From Paraeggerthella sp964369725 (GTDB taxonomy: Bacteria > Actinomycetota > Coriobacteriia > Coriobacteriales > Eggerthellaceae), in assembly GCA_964369725.1 (NCBI GenBank), contig CAYJGC010000001.1:1-64000 (forward strand): a stretch of DNA of 64,000 bases. Reading direction: 5' to 3'. Positions within the stretch are counted from its first letter, which is position 1, and every line of letters begins with the position of its first letter. Below the pieces are notes generated by a model, which was not told the origin of the DNA, did not search any database, and saw only the letters and a program-made list of their open reading frames with translations. The position numbers were made by a program, and so were the translations under genes. Positions 1 to 9,363 of the stretch are shown here, in pieces.

Positions 1-94
1 TATCCCAAGCAACTTGAACCGTTGCAAATCCGCCCATTCCTGCCTCAGCAATGGGACGGTATCTATTGAGTATGAGGTTATCTGCATTTGCCAT
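1..94 (-). CDS. Serine/threonine protein kinase, N-terminal fragment (cut by window edge)
   Basis: The first 31 codons of a minus-strand gene are present, and the rest lies outside the window. The translation starts MANADNLILNRYRP and runs into a glycine-rich nucleotide loop, AGMGGFATVQVAWD. This is the usual start of a Hanks-type (PknB-like) kinase: RYRxxxxxGxGGFxxVxxAxD. Such kinases phosphorylate proteins in signalling and cell-wall control. A TATAAT hexamer at 106-101 ends 7 bases before the A of the ATG, so transcription probably begins at the start codon (leaderless). The frame and loop are seen directly; the rest of the kinase is inferred. Confidence 0.75.
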   Translation of the reverse strand, partial: MANADNLILNRYRPIAEAGMGGFATVQVAWD

Positions 95-324
95 GCACCC
101 ATTATACCCTGCAATCTTTCGAAGTAGGTCTTGGCTTGATCTTCTGTCAGTCTAGGTCAATTCTTCGAGGCGATTCACAGGAAGCCCTATAGGAGCAAGA
201 GGGTTCTATGGTAAACCACTGCGACTCAGGATGAACTGTCTGATTCAATGTTCAGTGTCTTTGGAAACTGCCACCTTATAACAAGCTGTGGCGTGCCTCT
301 GCAATTCGGGATAGACCGTCTAGC

Positions 325-424
325 NNNNNNNNNNNNNNNNNNNNNNNNNNNNNNNNNNNNNNNNNNNNNNNNNNNNNNNNNNNNNNNNNNNNNNNNNNNN
401 NNNNNNNNNNNNNNNNNNNNNNNN
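325..424. other. Assembly gap (100 N)
   Basis: Exactly 100 N, the usual placeholder for a gap of unknown size. The right edge falls directly on a 7-bp tandem repeat, which probably stopped the assembly. The flanks share no overlap. The 230 bases on the left (95-324) show no gene I can support. Confidence 0.95.
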
Positions 425-487
425 ATGGAACATGGAACATGGAACATGGAACATGGAACATGGAACATGGAACATGGAACATGGAAG
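425..487 (+). repeat. 7-bp tandem repeat (ATGGAAC)
   Basis: Eight perfect copies of ATGGAAC run from 425 to 480, followed by a ninth copy with one change (ATGGAAG). The array starts at the edge of the gap, so its true length is unknown. It is open in several frames on both strands (MFHVPCS repeats on the minus strand), but nothing supports translation. Confidence 0.95.
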
Positions 488-642
488 TTTAGCAATTTTT
501 CGGGGGTACGGAGAGATAATCCGTAACTCACAATTTCTTCAAAACATCTACGGGCGATTCACCTGCGGTTTCTAACTATTACTAAATTGGTTTTAGAAAT
601 ATCCGGCGCAAATTCTCTCCGTACCCCCGAAAAATTGCTAAA
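488..642. repeat. 155-bp element bounded by perfect 29-bp inverted repeats
   Basis: Bases 488-516 and 614-642 are exact reverse complements over 29 bases; the outer ends read TTTAGCAATTTTTCGG. The 97 bases between them contain no gene. The structure resembles a small non-autonomous transposable element (MITE) or a very long hairpin. No convincing target-site duplication is visible beyond 2-3 bases, so the mobile-element reading is an inference. Confidence 0.6.
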
Positions 643-687
643 AGATTCAAGTTCTACCTCAACAAGATTTTTTGAGCAGTCTGGTGT

Positions 688-732
688 GCATGCAGGCTGG
701 CTTGCGTGCAGGCTGGTGTGCATGCAGGCTGG
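688..732 (+). repeat. 16-bp-spaced direct repeats (GCrTGCAGGCTGG)
   Basis: Three copies of a 13-base unit begin at 688, 704 and 720. Only one base varies (A, G, A at the third position). Function unknown; no gene covers it. Confidence 0.8.
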
Positions 733-894
733 TTTGATTTACCGTTTCAGAAAGTAATTCAGTGTCGATTCGTTTTAGCATTTCGCTTAAGATCAACTTT
801 GCTGCAAGCAAGTTGCTGCCACGCAATCATGCTCTCACGTGCGAGGATTGGTGGGTTAAACTTGTTAGCGGGTGTTCTGACAATTACGTCCTCA

Positions 895-1079
895 CACGCC
901 CGCCCACGCCCGTGGGTCCTACACGCCCGCGACCGCGCCTTACTCAATCGCGCGACCACGGGTCCACACGCCACGTGCACTAGTATCCACGCACCCGCCC
1001 ACACACAAGCACGCGACTGCGGCAAACACGTCGCACACAGCACGCGCCCGCGGGGCAAAACACCACGCGATCACGCGTC
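895..1079. other. GC-rich, CACGC/CCCGC-rich low-complexity tract
   Basis: About 185 bases packed with CACGC, CCCGC and CGCG words. It is much richer in GC than its flanks and ends at the stop codon of the YigZ-family gene. The plus-strand open frame across it translates to low-complexity Arg/His/Ala/Thr-rich sequence and is not a credible protein. I see no hairpin terminator or RNA gene in it. Confidence 0.6.
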
Positions 1080-1715
1080 CTAAAACGCTGCGTCAAACGG
1101 GGCGCTCACGGCAACAACTTCCTTGCCGCGTTCTAGTTCTGTTATTTTTTTCAAAAGCGGCTCTTGGGTGCCATCAAGCATACGCAGCTTAAGAGTCACC
1201 GCGTCTTCAAATACGGTATCTATCACTTTCGCTTTGCAATCCTGAGCAAGACGCACAAGCTGTTCATACTTGGAATAAGCCACTTTAATTTCAATATCCA
1301 CACATCGAGACACGACAACAATCTGAGCTGCCTGTATACCTGCTTGCGTTGCCTGAGTATAGGCACGCACAAGTCCGCCTGTTCCCAAAAGAGTCCCACC
1401 GAAATAGCGCGTAACAACCACCGCAACATCGCTCAATCCTGCATGTTGGATAGCCTCAAGCGTGGGCAAACCGGCTGTTTTTTGTGGCTCTCCATCATCA
1501 GAATAGCGGACGCGACCCGCTGCACCTGCTCCACCAGATCGAATAATATACGCATATACATTATGACGCGCCATACGATGTTCTGTACGAATTTCCTCCA
1601 AAAAGGCCAGCGCTTCTTCTTCACTTTGAACAGGAGAGATGGTAGCTATGAAACGGCTTTTTTTCTCTTCAATTTCAGCAGAAGCTCTCTGAGCAATGGT
1701 GGTATAAAAAGTCAC
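1080..1715 (-). CDS. yigZ: YigZ/IMPACT (UPF0029) family protein
   Basis: A 211-residue protein of the YigZ/IMPACT family: an N-terminal UPF0029 domain with the motif RYSDDGEPQKTAGLP and the stretch VVVTRYFGGTLLGTGGLVRAY, then a C-terminal DUF1949-like part. Members are linked to translation and stress regulation, but the bacterial biochemistry is unsettled. The frame is open to 1811, but homologues begin near the sequence TFYTT, so the GTG at 1715 is preferred. A ribosome site there is weak. The gene follows the DMT transporter gene on the same strand, and its longer frame would overlap that gene's end. Family assignment is secure; the exact start is not. Confidence 0.85.
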   Translation of the reverse strand: MTFYTTIAQRASAEIEEKKSRFIATISPVQSEEEALAFLEEIRTEHRMARHNVYAYIIRSGGAGAAGRVRYSDDGEPQKTAGLPTLEAIQHAGLSDVAVVVTRYFGGTLLGTGGLVRAYTQATQAGIQAAQIVVVSRCVDIEIKVAYSKYEQLVRLAQDCKAKVIDTVFEDAVTLKLRMLDGTQEPLLKKITELERGKEVVAVSAPFDAAF

Positions 1716-1740
1716 AGTATTTATCCGTTTCGCACTAGCA

Positions 1741-2673
1741 TCACTGAATATAACGCACAGGAGGTCGCGGGGGTGCCTGCAGACCAGGTAACAAATTGGG
1801 TAGCTGCGCAACCACTACCCCTGTCAAAATAATTACCACACCTACAAACTGAAAGACGTCCACTGTTTCACCCAATACAACCACCGAAATAATTACTCCG
1901 CACGGCAATTCGGACGCTGCCATAATAGTTGCCAAACCCGTGGAAAGATGCGGTGTTGCAATTCCCAGCAAGATAACAGGAATAAACAATGCTCCCGCGC
2001 CCATCATAAGGCCATATAGCCAAATACCTTCTTGAATTGCTCCGCTTATAAGAAAATCAGGACAAACAAAAAAAGCCATACACAGCGAACCCAAACAAAT
2101 GATGCTACCTCGTTGAATGGATGGCAAACCCGCGCCAACTTTGCCCGAAAGAAAAACAAACGTCGCAAAAGAAACGCCCGACCCTAGGCCGCATACAACA
2201 CCAAGCGGATTAAGCGCGGTGATGTCCGCGGAAAAAAGCCCACTCACCAGCAGAGTACCCGCAATGATCACCACACCAGCGCCCACCTCGAAAACACTAG
2301 GGGCGCGTCTTGTTGCAATTACTTGAATCACGATTCCTATCCAGGTAAATTGAAAAAGCAGCGTTACCGCAATAGGAACGGGCAACATGCTTAATGAAAT
2401 GTTATACAAAACACCCGTAGTTCCCGAAACAAACCCTACGCCCAAAAGCATAAGAATAAGCTTTGGCGACAGCGATACAATTTTCTTTCCTCGCACTATT
2501 TGAACAAGTAATGCAGCCAAAAACAAAACAACCCCAAAGACCGCCTGCGAAGCCACTGATTGTTGCCAGGTAAAACCTGCGGCAAGCGTAAGCTTTACCA
2601 CGGTTCCTTGAACACCATAACTAGCACCTGCAAGAAACACCAATGCAGAATTTTTTAAAATATTTTTCTTCAT
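1741..2673 (-). CDS. DMT/EamA-family transporter
   Basis: A 310-residue integral membrane protein with about ten hydrophobic segments in two similar halves, as in the EamA branch of the drug/metabolite transporter superfamily. The second half shows the typical GETVDVFQFVGVVIILTGVVV ending. The substrate cannot be predicted. A TAGAAT hexamer at 2685-2680 ends exactly 7 bases before the ATG and there is no Shine-Dalgarno sequence, so the mRNA is probably leaderless. It is divergent from the addB-like gene with only 49 bases between the two starts. Confidence 0.85.
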   Translation of the reverse strand: MKKNILKNSALVFLAGASYGVQGTVVKLTLAAGFTWQQSVASQAVFGVVLFLAALLVQIVRGKKIVSLSPKLILMLLGVGFVSGTTGVLYNISLSMLPVPIAVTLLFQFTWIGIVIQVIATRRAPSVFEVGAGVVIIAGTLLVSGLFSADITALNPLGVVCGLGSGVSFATFVFLSGKVGAGLPSIQRGSIICLGSLCMAFFVCPDFLISGAIQEGIWLYGLMMGAGALFIPVILLGIATPHLSTGLATIMAASELPCGVIISVVVLGETVDVFQFVGVVIILTGVVVAQLPNLLPGLQAPPRPPVRYIQ

Positions 2674-2722
2674 GTCCGTATTCTAGCGCACTTAAACAAA
2701 TCTAGGGAAGTACAATGAAAAC
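2674..2722. promoter_or_regulatory. Divergent promoters of two apparently leaderless genes
   Basis: On the minus strand TAGAAT (2685-2680) and on the plus strand TACAAT (2711-2716) each end 6 bases before an ATG (2673 and 2723), which puts +1 on the A of each start codon. Neither gene has a well-placed ribosome site. No good -35 hexamer is visible on either strand. Confidence 0.55.
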
Positions 2723-5671
2723 ATGATTACAAAACATCTAACACTCAACAATATTGACGAACTTCGCCAGACTGCCGAAGAAGAGCTTGCCGCCTTTCAA
2801 AAACAGGGACATATTCCTGTTTTGATTGTGCCTTCATTTTCGGCACAAGTACAAACTTGTCAGGCGCTTGCTCAAAGCTCTTGCGCTTTAGGCGTGCGCG
2901 TCACAACACTTGCAGATTGGATAGCCGACCAATGGGAGCTTTTTGGCTCGGGCACAACTCTAATAGACTCCACACAGCGCACTCTTTTGATGCAACAGGC
3001 CTGCCAATCGTATGCAAAAACCCACACTACTCTTAACCCCACCACGGGCGCCACTGCACTGTTAACCCAGCTTGCTCATCAGGCACTACCTCTGTTATTA
3101 AACGTTCAAGCAAGCACATCAAGCAAGCAATATGACGCACTAAACATCACGGAACATGCCATGATAGAAGTGCTTGCAATCTACGCTCAACTGCTTGACC
3201 AACATGCACTACTTGAGCCTTCGCAGGCGGCAGAACATCTTGCCTCTTCTCTTAACTCTATCCCGCCCTTCGTTGTTACCGAATTCAATCGACTAGCCGC
3301 CTTTGAACAGCACTTTGTTAAAGCTATCGCCAAACACACCTCGGTCACGCTTTTAGATGACAGCTGCACCGCTCCTTCAAACAACAACATCCGAGAACCA
3401 GAACTTCAACAGCTGCTAACACAACTATACAAACCTACAGCAGGCAAAGAAATCAATCCACAAGGAGCAGTAGAAATTCTCTTACCTGCCGGTCGCTACG
3501 CAACGCCTCATCTTGTAGGCACCTGTGCCGTGAAAGCAGTTCTCCAAGAAAAAGCATTTGCGGAAAAACACGGCACTTCGGCACTTCCTGTGGTCATCTG
3601 CGCACGCAATCCGCGCAAATCGTACGACAAACTAGCCTTGCCGCTTGCAAGAAAAGGCATCTCTTGTGCTCTAAGTACACGGCGAACCTTTCCAGAAACG
3701 TCCTTTGGACAAGCCTTTCTTGCCTTAACCTCTTTACTCCGCAGCACCACTTTACACACGTCACACGCATCCGATTTTGCCTCAAACATTTTTTCCGGGC
3801 TGTCACAACAGCGAGCTCAAACTCTTGATTCAAAATGGCAAGGCTGGCGCGCAATCACAAATGCCAACATCCTTGAAGACTTATCAAGCAGCACCGATTT
3901 TCTTGCTGCGGTAATTGATGCTCTGAGGCAGCGCAACTATGCAACTGTTTTTACTCTTTTCGAACAGCACATCCATCGTCTCGCCGCACTTGACGAATCT
4001 TTCCGCGCCGAACAGCTTCTCGCAATTACAACCGCACGAAGTTTTTTCGAAGCATGCGACCATTTAAGCATCGACCCGCTCACAGCAAACGACCTCCTAC
4101 AGCGCATCTCTATCAAAAGCACGGTACACACGCTTGAATATCAGGCACCTACTATATTGTTTCTGTCGCTAGAAGAAACCTCTGAGCTTTCTTCTAACTC
4201 ATGCTCAACCCTTATCATGTGCGACATGGAATCTTCGTCATATCCAGTTCTTTTAACCGAAAACAATGCAACATTACTGCTTGAGAAGCTTGAACTCTAC
4301 ACACCCATAGACGCTCTTTCTTACGCGCGTCAGCAATTTTTCCGCGCTCTCTCAAGCGCTCGATCCCATGTTGTTATGCAACGCGTTCTTAACGATGAAG
4401 ACGCAGGAGAATCGTACCCTGCTGTCATGTTTGAAGAACTTATAGACTGCTATCGTGACTCATCCGACCTCGATGAAGCGATCGACCCACAAACCAAACT
4501 CCCTCTTTCCCTTGCCAGCTTTGCTCAAACTGCAAGTGAAGCAAATCTTGAGGAAAATGCACTTTTAAGTCTTGAGGAAGACGCTGAAAAATCCGCATCA
4601 TCGCCTTTGTGTAACAACAATCTCTCCCGCCTTCTTGCAAAAACAGGAGAACTCTCAGAGCAACTGCGCGGCCTCGTTGCCCCCGAGCAACAAATCATTC
4701 GCGATGACGCCACCTCTCCCTCAGGAGTACTTCTTTCGGCTTCAGCCATTGAACGTTATCTTGAATGTCCTTATAAATGGTTTGCTGAGCGTCGTTTGCG
4801 GCTAGCAGAACTCGGAGCCAGCTTTGGTCCACTTGAAAAAGGCAGCTTTGCCCATCTGGTGCTCAAAGAGTTTTATGAAACCTTTAGTCAAACAGACTTC
4901 AGTAAGGTTTCCTCCGAAAATCTTACTGAAGCGAGAAACCTTATGCGCAAAACCGCAGCAAAACTTGCAGAACAGCAAACAAGTCTTGACGCAAATCAAA
5001 ATCCGCTTATAGCTCTTACCAAACTTGAAGAAATAGAATTATCCCAGCTTGAAAACTCACTGGTAAACTATCTTGACTATGAAGCTCAATTGTTGCAAGA
5101 CTACATACCAACTCATTTTGAACTAAGCTTTGGCCATGATAAACCTGTTGGATATGCGGGATGTTACCTCCGCGGCTGCATTGACCGCATTGATATCAAC
5201 AGCAAAGGCCAGGCAGTGATCATAGACTACAAAGGCTCCCTTAAGAAAAGCAACTTTAAGCTTGACACCATTTTGCCAACAGCGCAAGCAAACAACGCCC
5301 TTCTTCCCCCCAACGTCCAAACGCTTATCTATGCGCAGATTGTCCAAAAAATCCTGGGTGTTAAAGTTGTTGGTGCACTCTATATATCATACAAACCAAC
5401 CTCCGCTACCGGCGTACGCATCGCTGGATTTTACGACCGCAACGTTTTGAGCCCTATCCAATTACCAAATATAGAAGTAGACGCTAGCGGACTCCCTGGC
5501 CCTGCTGCCGTAGCCTTAGAAGCTTCCAACTTTGAGGAACTCCTTGATGAAACAGAGCTGCGCATTGCCCAAGCAATAGCCCAGCTCAAGCAAGGATACA
5601 TAAATCCCCTTCCCCGCAGCGAGCAGGCATGCACTTATTGCCCCGTGCTCTCGTGCGAAAAGAGGTTATAG
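2723..5671 (+). CDS. addB: AddB-like PD-(D/E)XK nuclease subunit of a RecBCD-type complex
   Basis: A 982-residue protein whose C-terminal third carries a PD-(D/E)XK nuclease core (D821 in CIDRID, then D835 and K837 in IDYKGS). It is bracketed by four cysteines, C682 (ECPYKWF), C970, C973 and C978, the pattern of the AddB iron-sulfur staple. AddB works with AddA to resect double-strand DNA ends for recombination. The N-terminal half resembles an inactivated helicase; I see no Walker A motif there, unlike Bacillus AddB. The stop codon abuts the ATG of the AddA-type gene, so the two form an operon. The start looks leaderless (see promoter entry). Subunit identity is inferred from the nuclease and cysteine pattern and the neighbour. 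Confidence 0.85.
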   Translation: MITKHLTLNNIDELRQTAEEELAAFQKQGHIPVLIVPSFSAQVQTCQALAQSSCALGVRVTTLADWIADQWELFGSGTTLIDSTQRTLLMQQACQSYAKTHTTLNPTTGATALLTQLAHQALPLLLNVQASTSSKQYDALNITEHAMIEVLAIYAQLLDQHALLEPSQAAEHLASSLNSIPPFVVTEFNRLAAFEQHFVKAIAKHTSVTLLDDSCTAPSNNNIREPELQQLLTQLYKPTAGKEINPQGAVEILLPAGRYATPHLVGTCAVKAVLQEKAFAEKHGTSALPVVICARNPRKSYDKLALPLARKGISCALSTRRTFPETSFGQAFLALTSLLRSTTLHTSHASDFASNIFSGLSQQRAQTLDSKWQGWRAITNANILEDLSSSTDFLAAVIDALRQRNYATVFTLFEQHIHRLAALDESFRAEQLLAITTARSFFEACDHLSIDPLTANDLLQRISIKSTVHTLEYQAPTILFLSLEETSELSSNSCSTLIMCDMESSSYPVLLTENNATLLLEKLELYTPIDALSYARQQFFRALSSARSHVVMQRVLNDEDAGESYPAVMFEELIDCYRDSSDLDEAIDPQTKLPLSLASFAQTASEANLEENALLSLEEDAEKSASSPLCNNNLSRLLAKTGELSEQLRGLVAPEQQIIRDDATSPSGVLLSASAIERYLECPYKWFAERRLRLAELGASFGPLEKGSFAHLVLKEFYETFSQTDFSKVSSENLTEARNLMRKTAAKLAEQQTSLDANQNPLIALTKLEEIELSQLENSLVNYLDYEAQLLQDYIPTHFELSFGHDKPVGYAGCYLRGCIDRIDINSKGQAVIIDYKGSLKKSNFKLDTILPTAQANNALLPPNVQTLIYAQIVQKILGVKVVGALYISYKPTSATGVRIAGFYDRNVLSPIQLPNIEVDASGLPGPAAVALEASNFEELLDETELRIAQAIAQLKQGYINPLPRSEQACTYCPVLSCEKRL

Positions 5672-8600
5672 ATGAATCTAGAAAAATGCACCCCTCACCA
5701 ACGCCTAAGCGTAGAACACGTACATGGGCCACTGCTTGTTTCCGCAGGAGCTGGTTCAGGAAAAACATTTATGCTTACGCAGCGCATTGCTTATGCCTTG
5801 CTTCCCGCAAGCGGGCCTGCAGTAAACAGCATTGATGAAGTACTTGCTATCACCTTTACCAAAAAAGCTGCCGCCGAAATAAAAGAGCGCGTAAAACGAA
5901 CACTGCGCGACGAAGGCCTTACCCAAGAAGCACTTAAAGTTGATGGAGCTTGGATTTCCACCATCCACAGCATGTGTGCACGCATCTTACGCACGCATGC
6001 ACTTGAGCTGGGAATTGACCCTGCCTTTGAGGTTTTAAGCGAAACAGAACGCAAAGAACTACTTCACCTTTGTCTTGATGACGTTTTAACTCAAAACAGT
6101 GCCTCATCAGAAGAAAGCCTTTACGCAAGCCTGTTTAGAGAATTCGACCCCACATCAACAAGTTCTTATAGCACTTCGGTTTCATCTTTGCTTAGCTACT
6201 TGCTTGATAAGGCAGACGGCCTTCGTGGAGGACTAGATTCCATTAGCCCCGGCCCAGCACCTCTGCAAGCCAGCACGCTTGCACGTACGCTTCTTCTTGC
6301 CTACGAAGAAGCACTACCCTGGATGCAAAAAGCAAAACAAAGTGTCTCTTCCGAAAAGGCACTCCTTGAAACGACTACCTCTATTGAGCTTCTGCAGGCT
6401 TTTTTGGAAACACACGGTTCCCGAACAAGTGCACCTTGTCTTGAGGAGGAACAAAAGCTAGAAGGAGAGCGTCTTGCAAGCTTCCTCACTCTTTGCGAAA
6501 AGATTGCCCGCCCACCTGCAAACTTCGGCAGCAAGGACATAAAGGCAGCTTGTCGAGATTGTCAAAATTCCTACGATCAAGTTATCAAAAATGCCCTGCT
6601 CGGCCTGGGACATTCTCTTCTGAGTAGTCTCATTTCTTTAGCACGTCAGGTATTTGACCGCTTTACTGCCACAAAAAACTCTTTAGGTAAACTAGACAAC
6701 AACGATCTTCTTTCACGCACGCTTGCCGCCTTTGAACAACATCCCCTTATTGCTCAGCGCTATGAAAACCGCTTTTCGCTTGTCATGGTAGATGAATTTC
6801 AAGATACCAGCCAGTTACAAATTGACATGATTACACGCCTTGCTGGTAAGCAGTTTTCGCAGCTTTGCACGGTAGGAGATGCTCAACAGTCTATCTATCG
6901 CTTTCGCGGGGCAGACGTTAATGTCTACGAAAAGCATAAGACCATTATGCGCTCATCTGAAGTCAACGCTTGCTATGTCGAACTTTCAAAGAACTTTCGC
7001 AGCCATCAAGACATTCTTTCTTTTGTTGATCGCATTTTTGAACAACCGCAGGTATTTGGCGATAAATTCATGTCTCTTAAACCAAATCTTTCACGCGCTT
7101 CAACGTACCAAGGAAGCAGTCCCCGTATTGACCTTATCCTTACCTCTTACCCTTCAACATCGGGCACTGGCGTAGGCGTGCAGGACGCTCGCAAAGCAAA
7201 CGCACAAGAAATTGCAAAACGCTTTTCACAGCTTCATAAAGATGGTCATAGTCTTGGTGAAATGGTGATACTGCTCGGCGTCATGAGCAATGCAGATTTG
7301 TATGCAGAAGCACTTCGTGCAGAAGGACTTGCTTGTGTTGTCTCTGGAGGTTCGCAGTTTGCTTCATTTCCCGAAGTTAAGCTTATAGCAAGCCTTTTGC
7401 AAACGCTGGCAAACCCGTTGAACACCAAAGCGCTTTTTGAAGTTTTAACAAGCGACATGTTTTCCTTTGACACCGAAGATATCCTCAGAATAACAACCGA
7501 GATTGACCAAAACACCAACCGCATTCACAAAAAAGGGCTTGATAACGCCTTTTCACCTATCTCCCACGAAACATTGCCTCTTCCTGATCACGTATCATAC
7601 GGCCTTCAAATTCTCAACGATGCGCGCGCAAGCCTTCAGACTCAATCAACAACACGAGCGCTCAATTACCTTCTACTCCACAGTGGCTGGCTCAGCAGAC
7701 TTGAACAGGAACAAACACAAGGCACAGCAAAAGCAGCTAACATTTTCAAAGCCCTTCGCATTATTGAGTCACTTGAAGAAAATCGCAATCTCGGGCCTTC
7801 TTCTTTGGCGAGCGCTTTTAAGGAAGAGCTTGATGGCGGCTTGCGAGAATCCCCTGGTGCACTTTCAGGCGCTGGTGGCAATGTTGTTCGCATCATGACA
7901 ATACACGCCTCTAAGGGACTTGAATTTCCCTTGGTTGCAGTGGCCGAATTTGACACCAGCTCCAGGGCTCAAACCCTCTATGCAGAGACCCTGGGACAAA
8001 CATCTTTTGCCTCTCTTATTCCAGGCGAATCGCTCAAAAGAATCAAAGAGCAGAAACAGAATAAAAGCTTTTCTTTCAAACCGGCTGACAAGCTTGAAGG
8101 CAGCGCAGAGATTATTCACGCAAAACAGGCTTTTTACAAAGAAGACCCTCAAGCCATTCTGACGTGCGACCCTGCAGCGTACAGAGCAGTCCTCACACAA
8201 CGATCGTGCGACGAAGAGCTGGCAGAAGCGCGCCGTAAGCTCTATGTAGGACTCACGCGCGCAAGTGAAGCATTGATTGTTGCCATGGATATAAAAGGAA
8301 TCTCCTGCGGAACTCTTACGAGCGACATCTGCAGTGCGCTTTTTGGAGACGAATTTTTTCCAATAGGCACTACGGAAGTGTGCTACCAAGGAACTGAATC
8401 TGCACGTCTTAGCCATGTGCAGCTTGAACCTACGGAGACTGCTGCCACGCAGTCCGCTGTAGAAGAGGAGTCTTTACACTGGGAAATAGCCTCGGGAGAA
8501 ACTAAAGAAAAACCAGTTCAGACAGAATTATTTACCCCTTGCTTCATCAAAACACCTCTTACCCAGCATCCCTGGAAAAACATACGTCGCGAAGTGTTCT

Positions 8601-9229
8601 CTTACTCATCAATTGCGCATAGTGACCCTTTGCCCGCGCCTCATAAAACTGCTGCACCTTTTAAAGACTCACCAGAAGATGCTACCGCTCTTGGAAGTGC
8701 TTTTCACCGAGCAGCGCAATACGCCATAGAAACCAAGACAACCCCTGATACACACCGTCTTGAAGCATTAGCAAAAACTTATCGTGTATCACCTGCGCAG
8801 AAAGAGCGCCTTCTTTACGCGTGCTCTCATTGGTTCGAAAGCAAAACTTACAAAGAAGCTTTATCTTGGCCTCAGGTACAAGCAGAAATCCCTTTCTTCG
8901 TTCAACTGGGCAACGCTTTCATGGAGGGCGAGATTGATCTTTTATGCTCAAAGCGATTAGAAAACCAAAAGCTCCATGCTTTTGTGGTTGACTACAAAAC
9001 AGGTGGGAGCGCCGACGAAACCCTTCCTCAAATCTTGGAAAAGCATAAACTTCAGGCACAATGCTATGCCTACGCACTCCTATCCCAAGGATACAACCAA
9101 GTAGAATTGCGTTTTATTCGCATTGAACACCCCACCGATGTAGGGGATTTTCAAATGGCACAATATAGCTTTACTCAAGCAGACAAGGATAACCTTGCTT
9201 TAGTTATTCTCGAAGCACGGAATCATTAA
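5672..9229 (+). CDS. addA: AddA-type UvrD/RecB helicase-nuclease
   Basis: A 1185-residue superfamily 1A helicase with a C-terminal nuclease. Seen directly: Walker A GAGSGKT at residues 26-32, TFTKKAAAEIKER (motif Ia), DEFQDT from residue 374 (motif II), GDAQQSIYRFRGAD (motif III), TIHASKGLEFPLV (motif V) and KLYVGLTRA (motif VI). The nuclease has EGEIDLL with D1089, then VDYKTG with D1107 and K1109. It is the motor and one nuclease of the AddAB end-resection complex. It starts immediately after the AddB-type stop codon, with no spacer. A hairpin terminator follows. Both nuclease sites look intact. Confidence 0.93.
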   Translation: MNLEKCTPHQRLSVEHVHGPLLVSAGAGSGKTFMLTQRIAYALLPASGPAVNSIDEVLAITFTKKAAAEIKERVKRTLRDEGLTQEALKVDGAWISTIHSMCARILRTHALELGIDPAFEVLSETERKELLHLCLDDVLTQNSASSEESLYASLFREFDPTSTSSYSTSVSSLLSYLLDKADGLRGGLDSISPGPAPLQASTLARTLLLAYEEALPWMQKAKQSVSSEKALLETTTSIELLQAFLETHGSRTSAPCLEEEQKLEGERLASFLTLCEKIARPPANFGSKDIKAACRDCQNSYDQVIKNALLGLGHSLLSSLISLARQVFDRFTATKNSLGKLDNNDLLSRTLAAFEQHPLIAQRYENRFSLVMVDEFQDTSQLQIDMITRLAGKQFSQLCTVGDAQQSIYRFRGADVNVYEKHKTIMRSSEVNACYVELSKNFRSHQDILSFVDRIFEQPQVFGDKFMSLKPNLSRASTYQGSSPRIDLILTSYPSTSGTGVGVQDARKANAQEIAKRFSQLHKDGHSLGEMVILLGVMSNADLYAEALRAEGLACVVSGGSQFASFPEVKLIASLLQTLANPLNTKALFEVLTSDMFSFDTEDILRITTEIDQNTNRIHKKGLDNAFSPISHETLPLPDHVSYGLQILNDARASLQTQSTTRALNYLLLHSGWLSRLEQEQTQGTAKAANIFKALRIIESLEENRNLGPSSLASAFKEELDGGLRESPGALSGAGGNVVRIMTIHASKGLEFPLVAVAEFDTSSRAQTLYAETLGQTSFASLIPGESLKRIKEQKQNKSFSFKPADKLEGSAEIIHAKQAFYKEDPQAILTCDPAAYRAVLTQRSCDEELAEARRKLYVGLTRASEALIVAMDIKGISCGTLTSDICSALFGDEFFPIGTTEVCYQGTESARLSHVQLEPTETAATQSAVEEESLHWEIASGETKEKPVQTELFTPCFIKTPLTQHPWKNIRREVFSYSSIAHSDPLPAPHKTAAPFKDSPEDATALGSAFHRAAQYAIETKTTPDTHRLEALAKTYRVSPAQKERLLYACSHWFESKTYKEALSWPQVQAEIPFFVQLGNAFMEGEIDLLCSKRLENQKLHAFVVDYKTGGSADETLPQILEKHKLQAQCYAYALLSQGYNQVELRFIRIEHPTDVGDFQMAQYSFTQADKDNLALVILEARNH

Positions 9230-9237
9230 TTCCGCGG

Positions 9238-9270
9238 AGCAGTTGGGGCATCTCTCTAACTGCTCTTTTA
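9238..9270 (+). terminator. Rho-independent terminator of addBA
   Basis: AGCAGTT (9238-9244) pairs with AACTGCT (9258-9264) and is followed by CTTTTATTC. It lies 9 bases after the addA stop. Confidence 0.65.
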
Positions 9271-9306
9271 TTCTAGAGTAGTTAGACTTATTAACATTAA
9301 ACTCCT

Positions 9307-9363
9307 AGGCACGCTTGCCTCACCAAGGCTGAGGTTCAGCTGAAAGCTGCTTGCGTGCCTTTT
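9307..9363 (+). other. Structured intergenic hairpin
   Basis: AGGCACGC (9307-9314) pairs with GCGTGCCT (9353-9360). An inner CCTCA/TGAGG pair gives a branched or stacked hairpin, followed by TTT. It may be a second terminator or a small RNA. The word GGCACGCTTGC at its base recurs at 9378 and 21819. The rest of 9230-9741 holds no gene I can support. Confidence 0.35.

Noticed and set aside
226..531. Open frames crossing the first assembly gap (MFHVPCS repeats)
   Set aside because: They exist only because the N run has no stops and the 7-bp repeat is open in many frames.
425..732. Possible CRISPR array in the repeat-rich left end
   Set aside because: Units are 7 and 16 bases with no unique spacers and no cas genes in the window.
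706..1083. Plus-strand 125-residue open frame, and overlapping minus-strand frames, in the GC-rich tract
   Set aside because: Low-complexity His/Arg/Ala/Thr translation, no ribosome site, and several frames are open at once because of composition.
1164..1832. 222-residue plus-strand frame over the YigZ-family gene
   Set aside because: Antisense to a well-supported family protein; no domain or ribosome site.
7865..8416. 183-residue minus-strand frame inside addA
   Set aside because: Antisense shadow of a conserved helicase; sequence has no recognisable domain.
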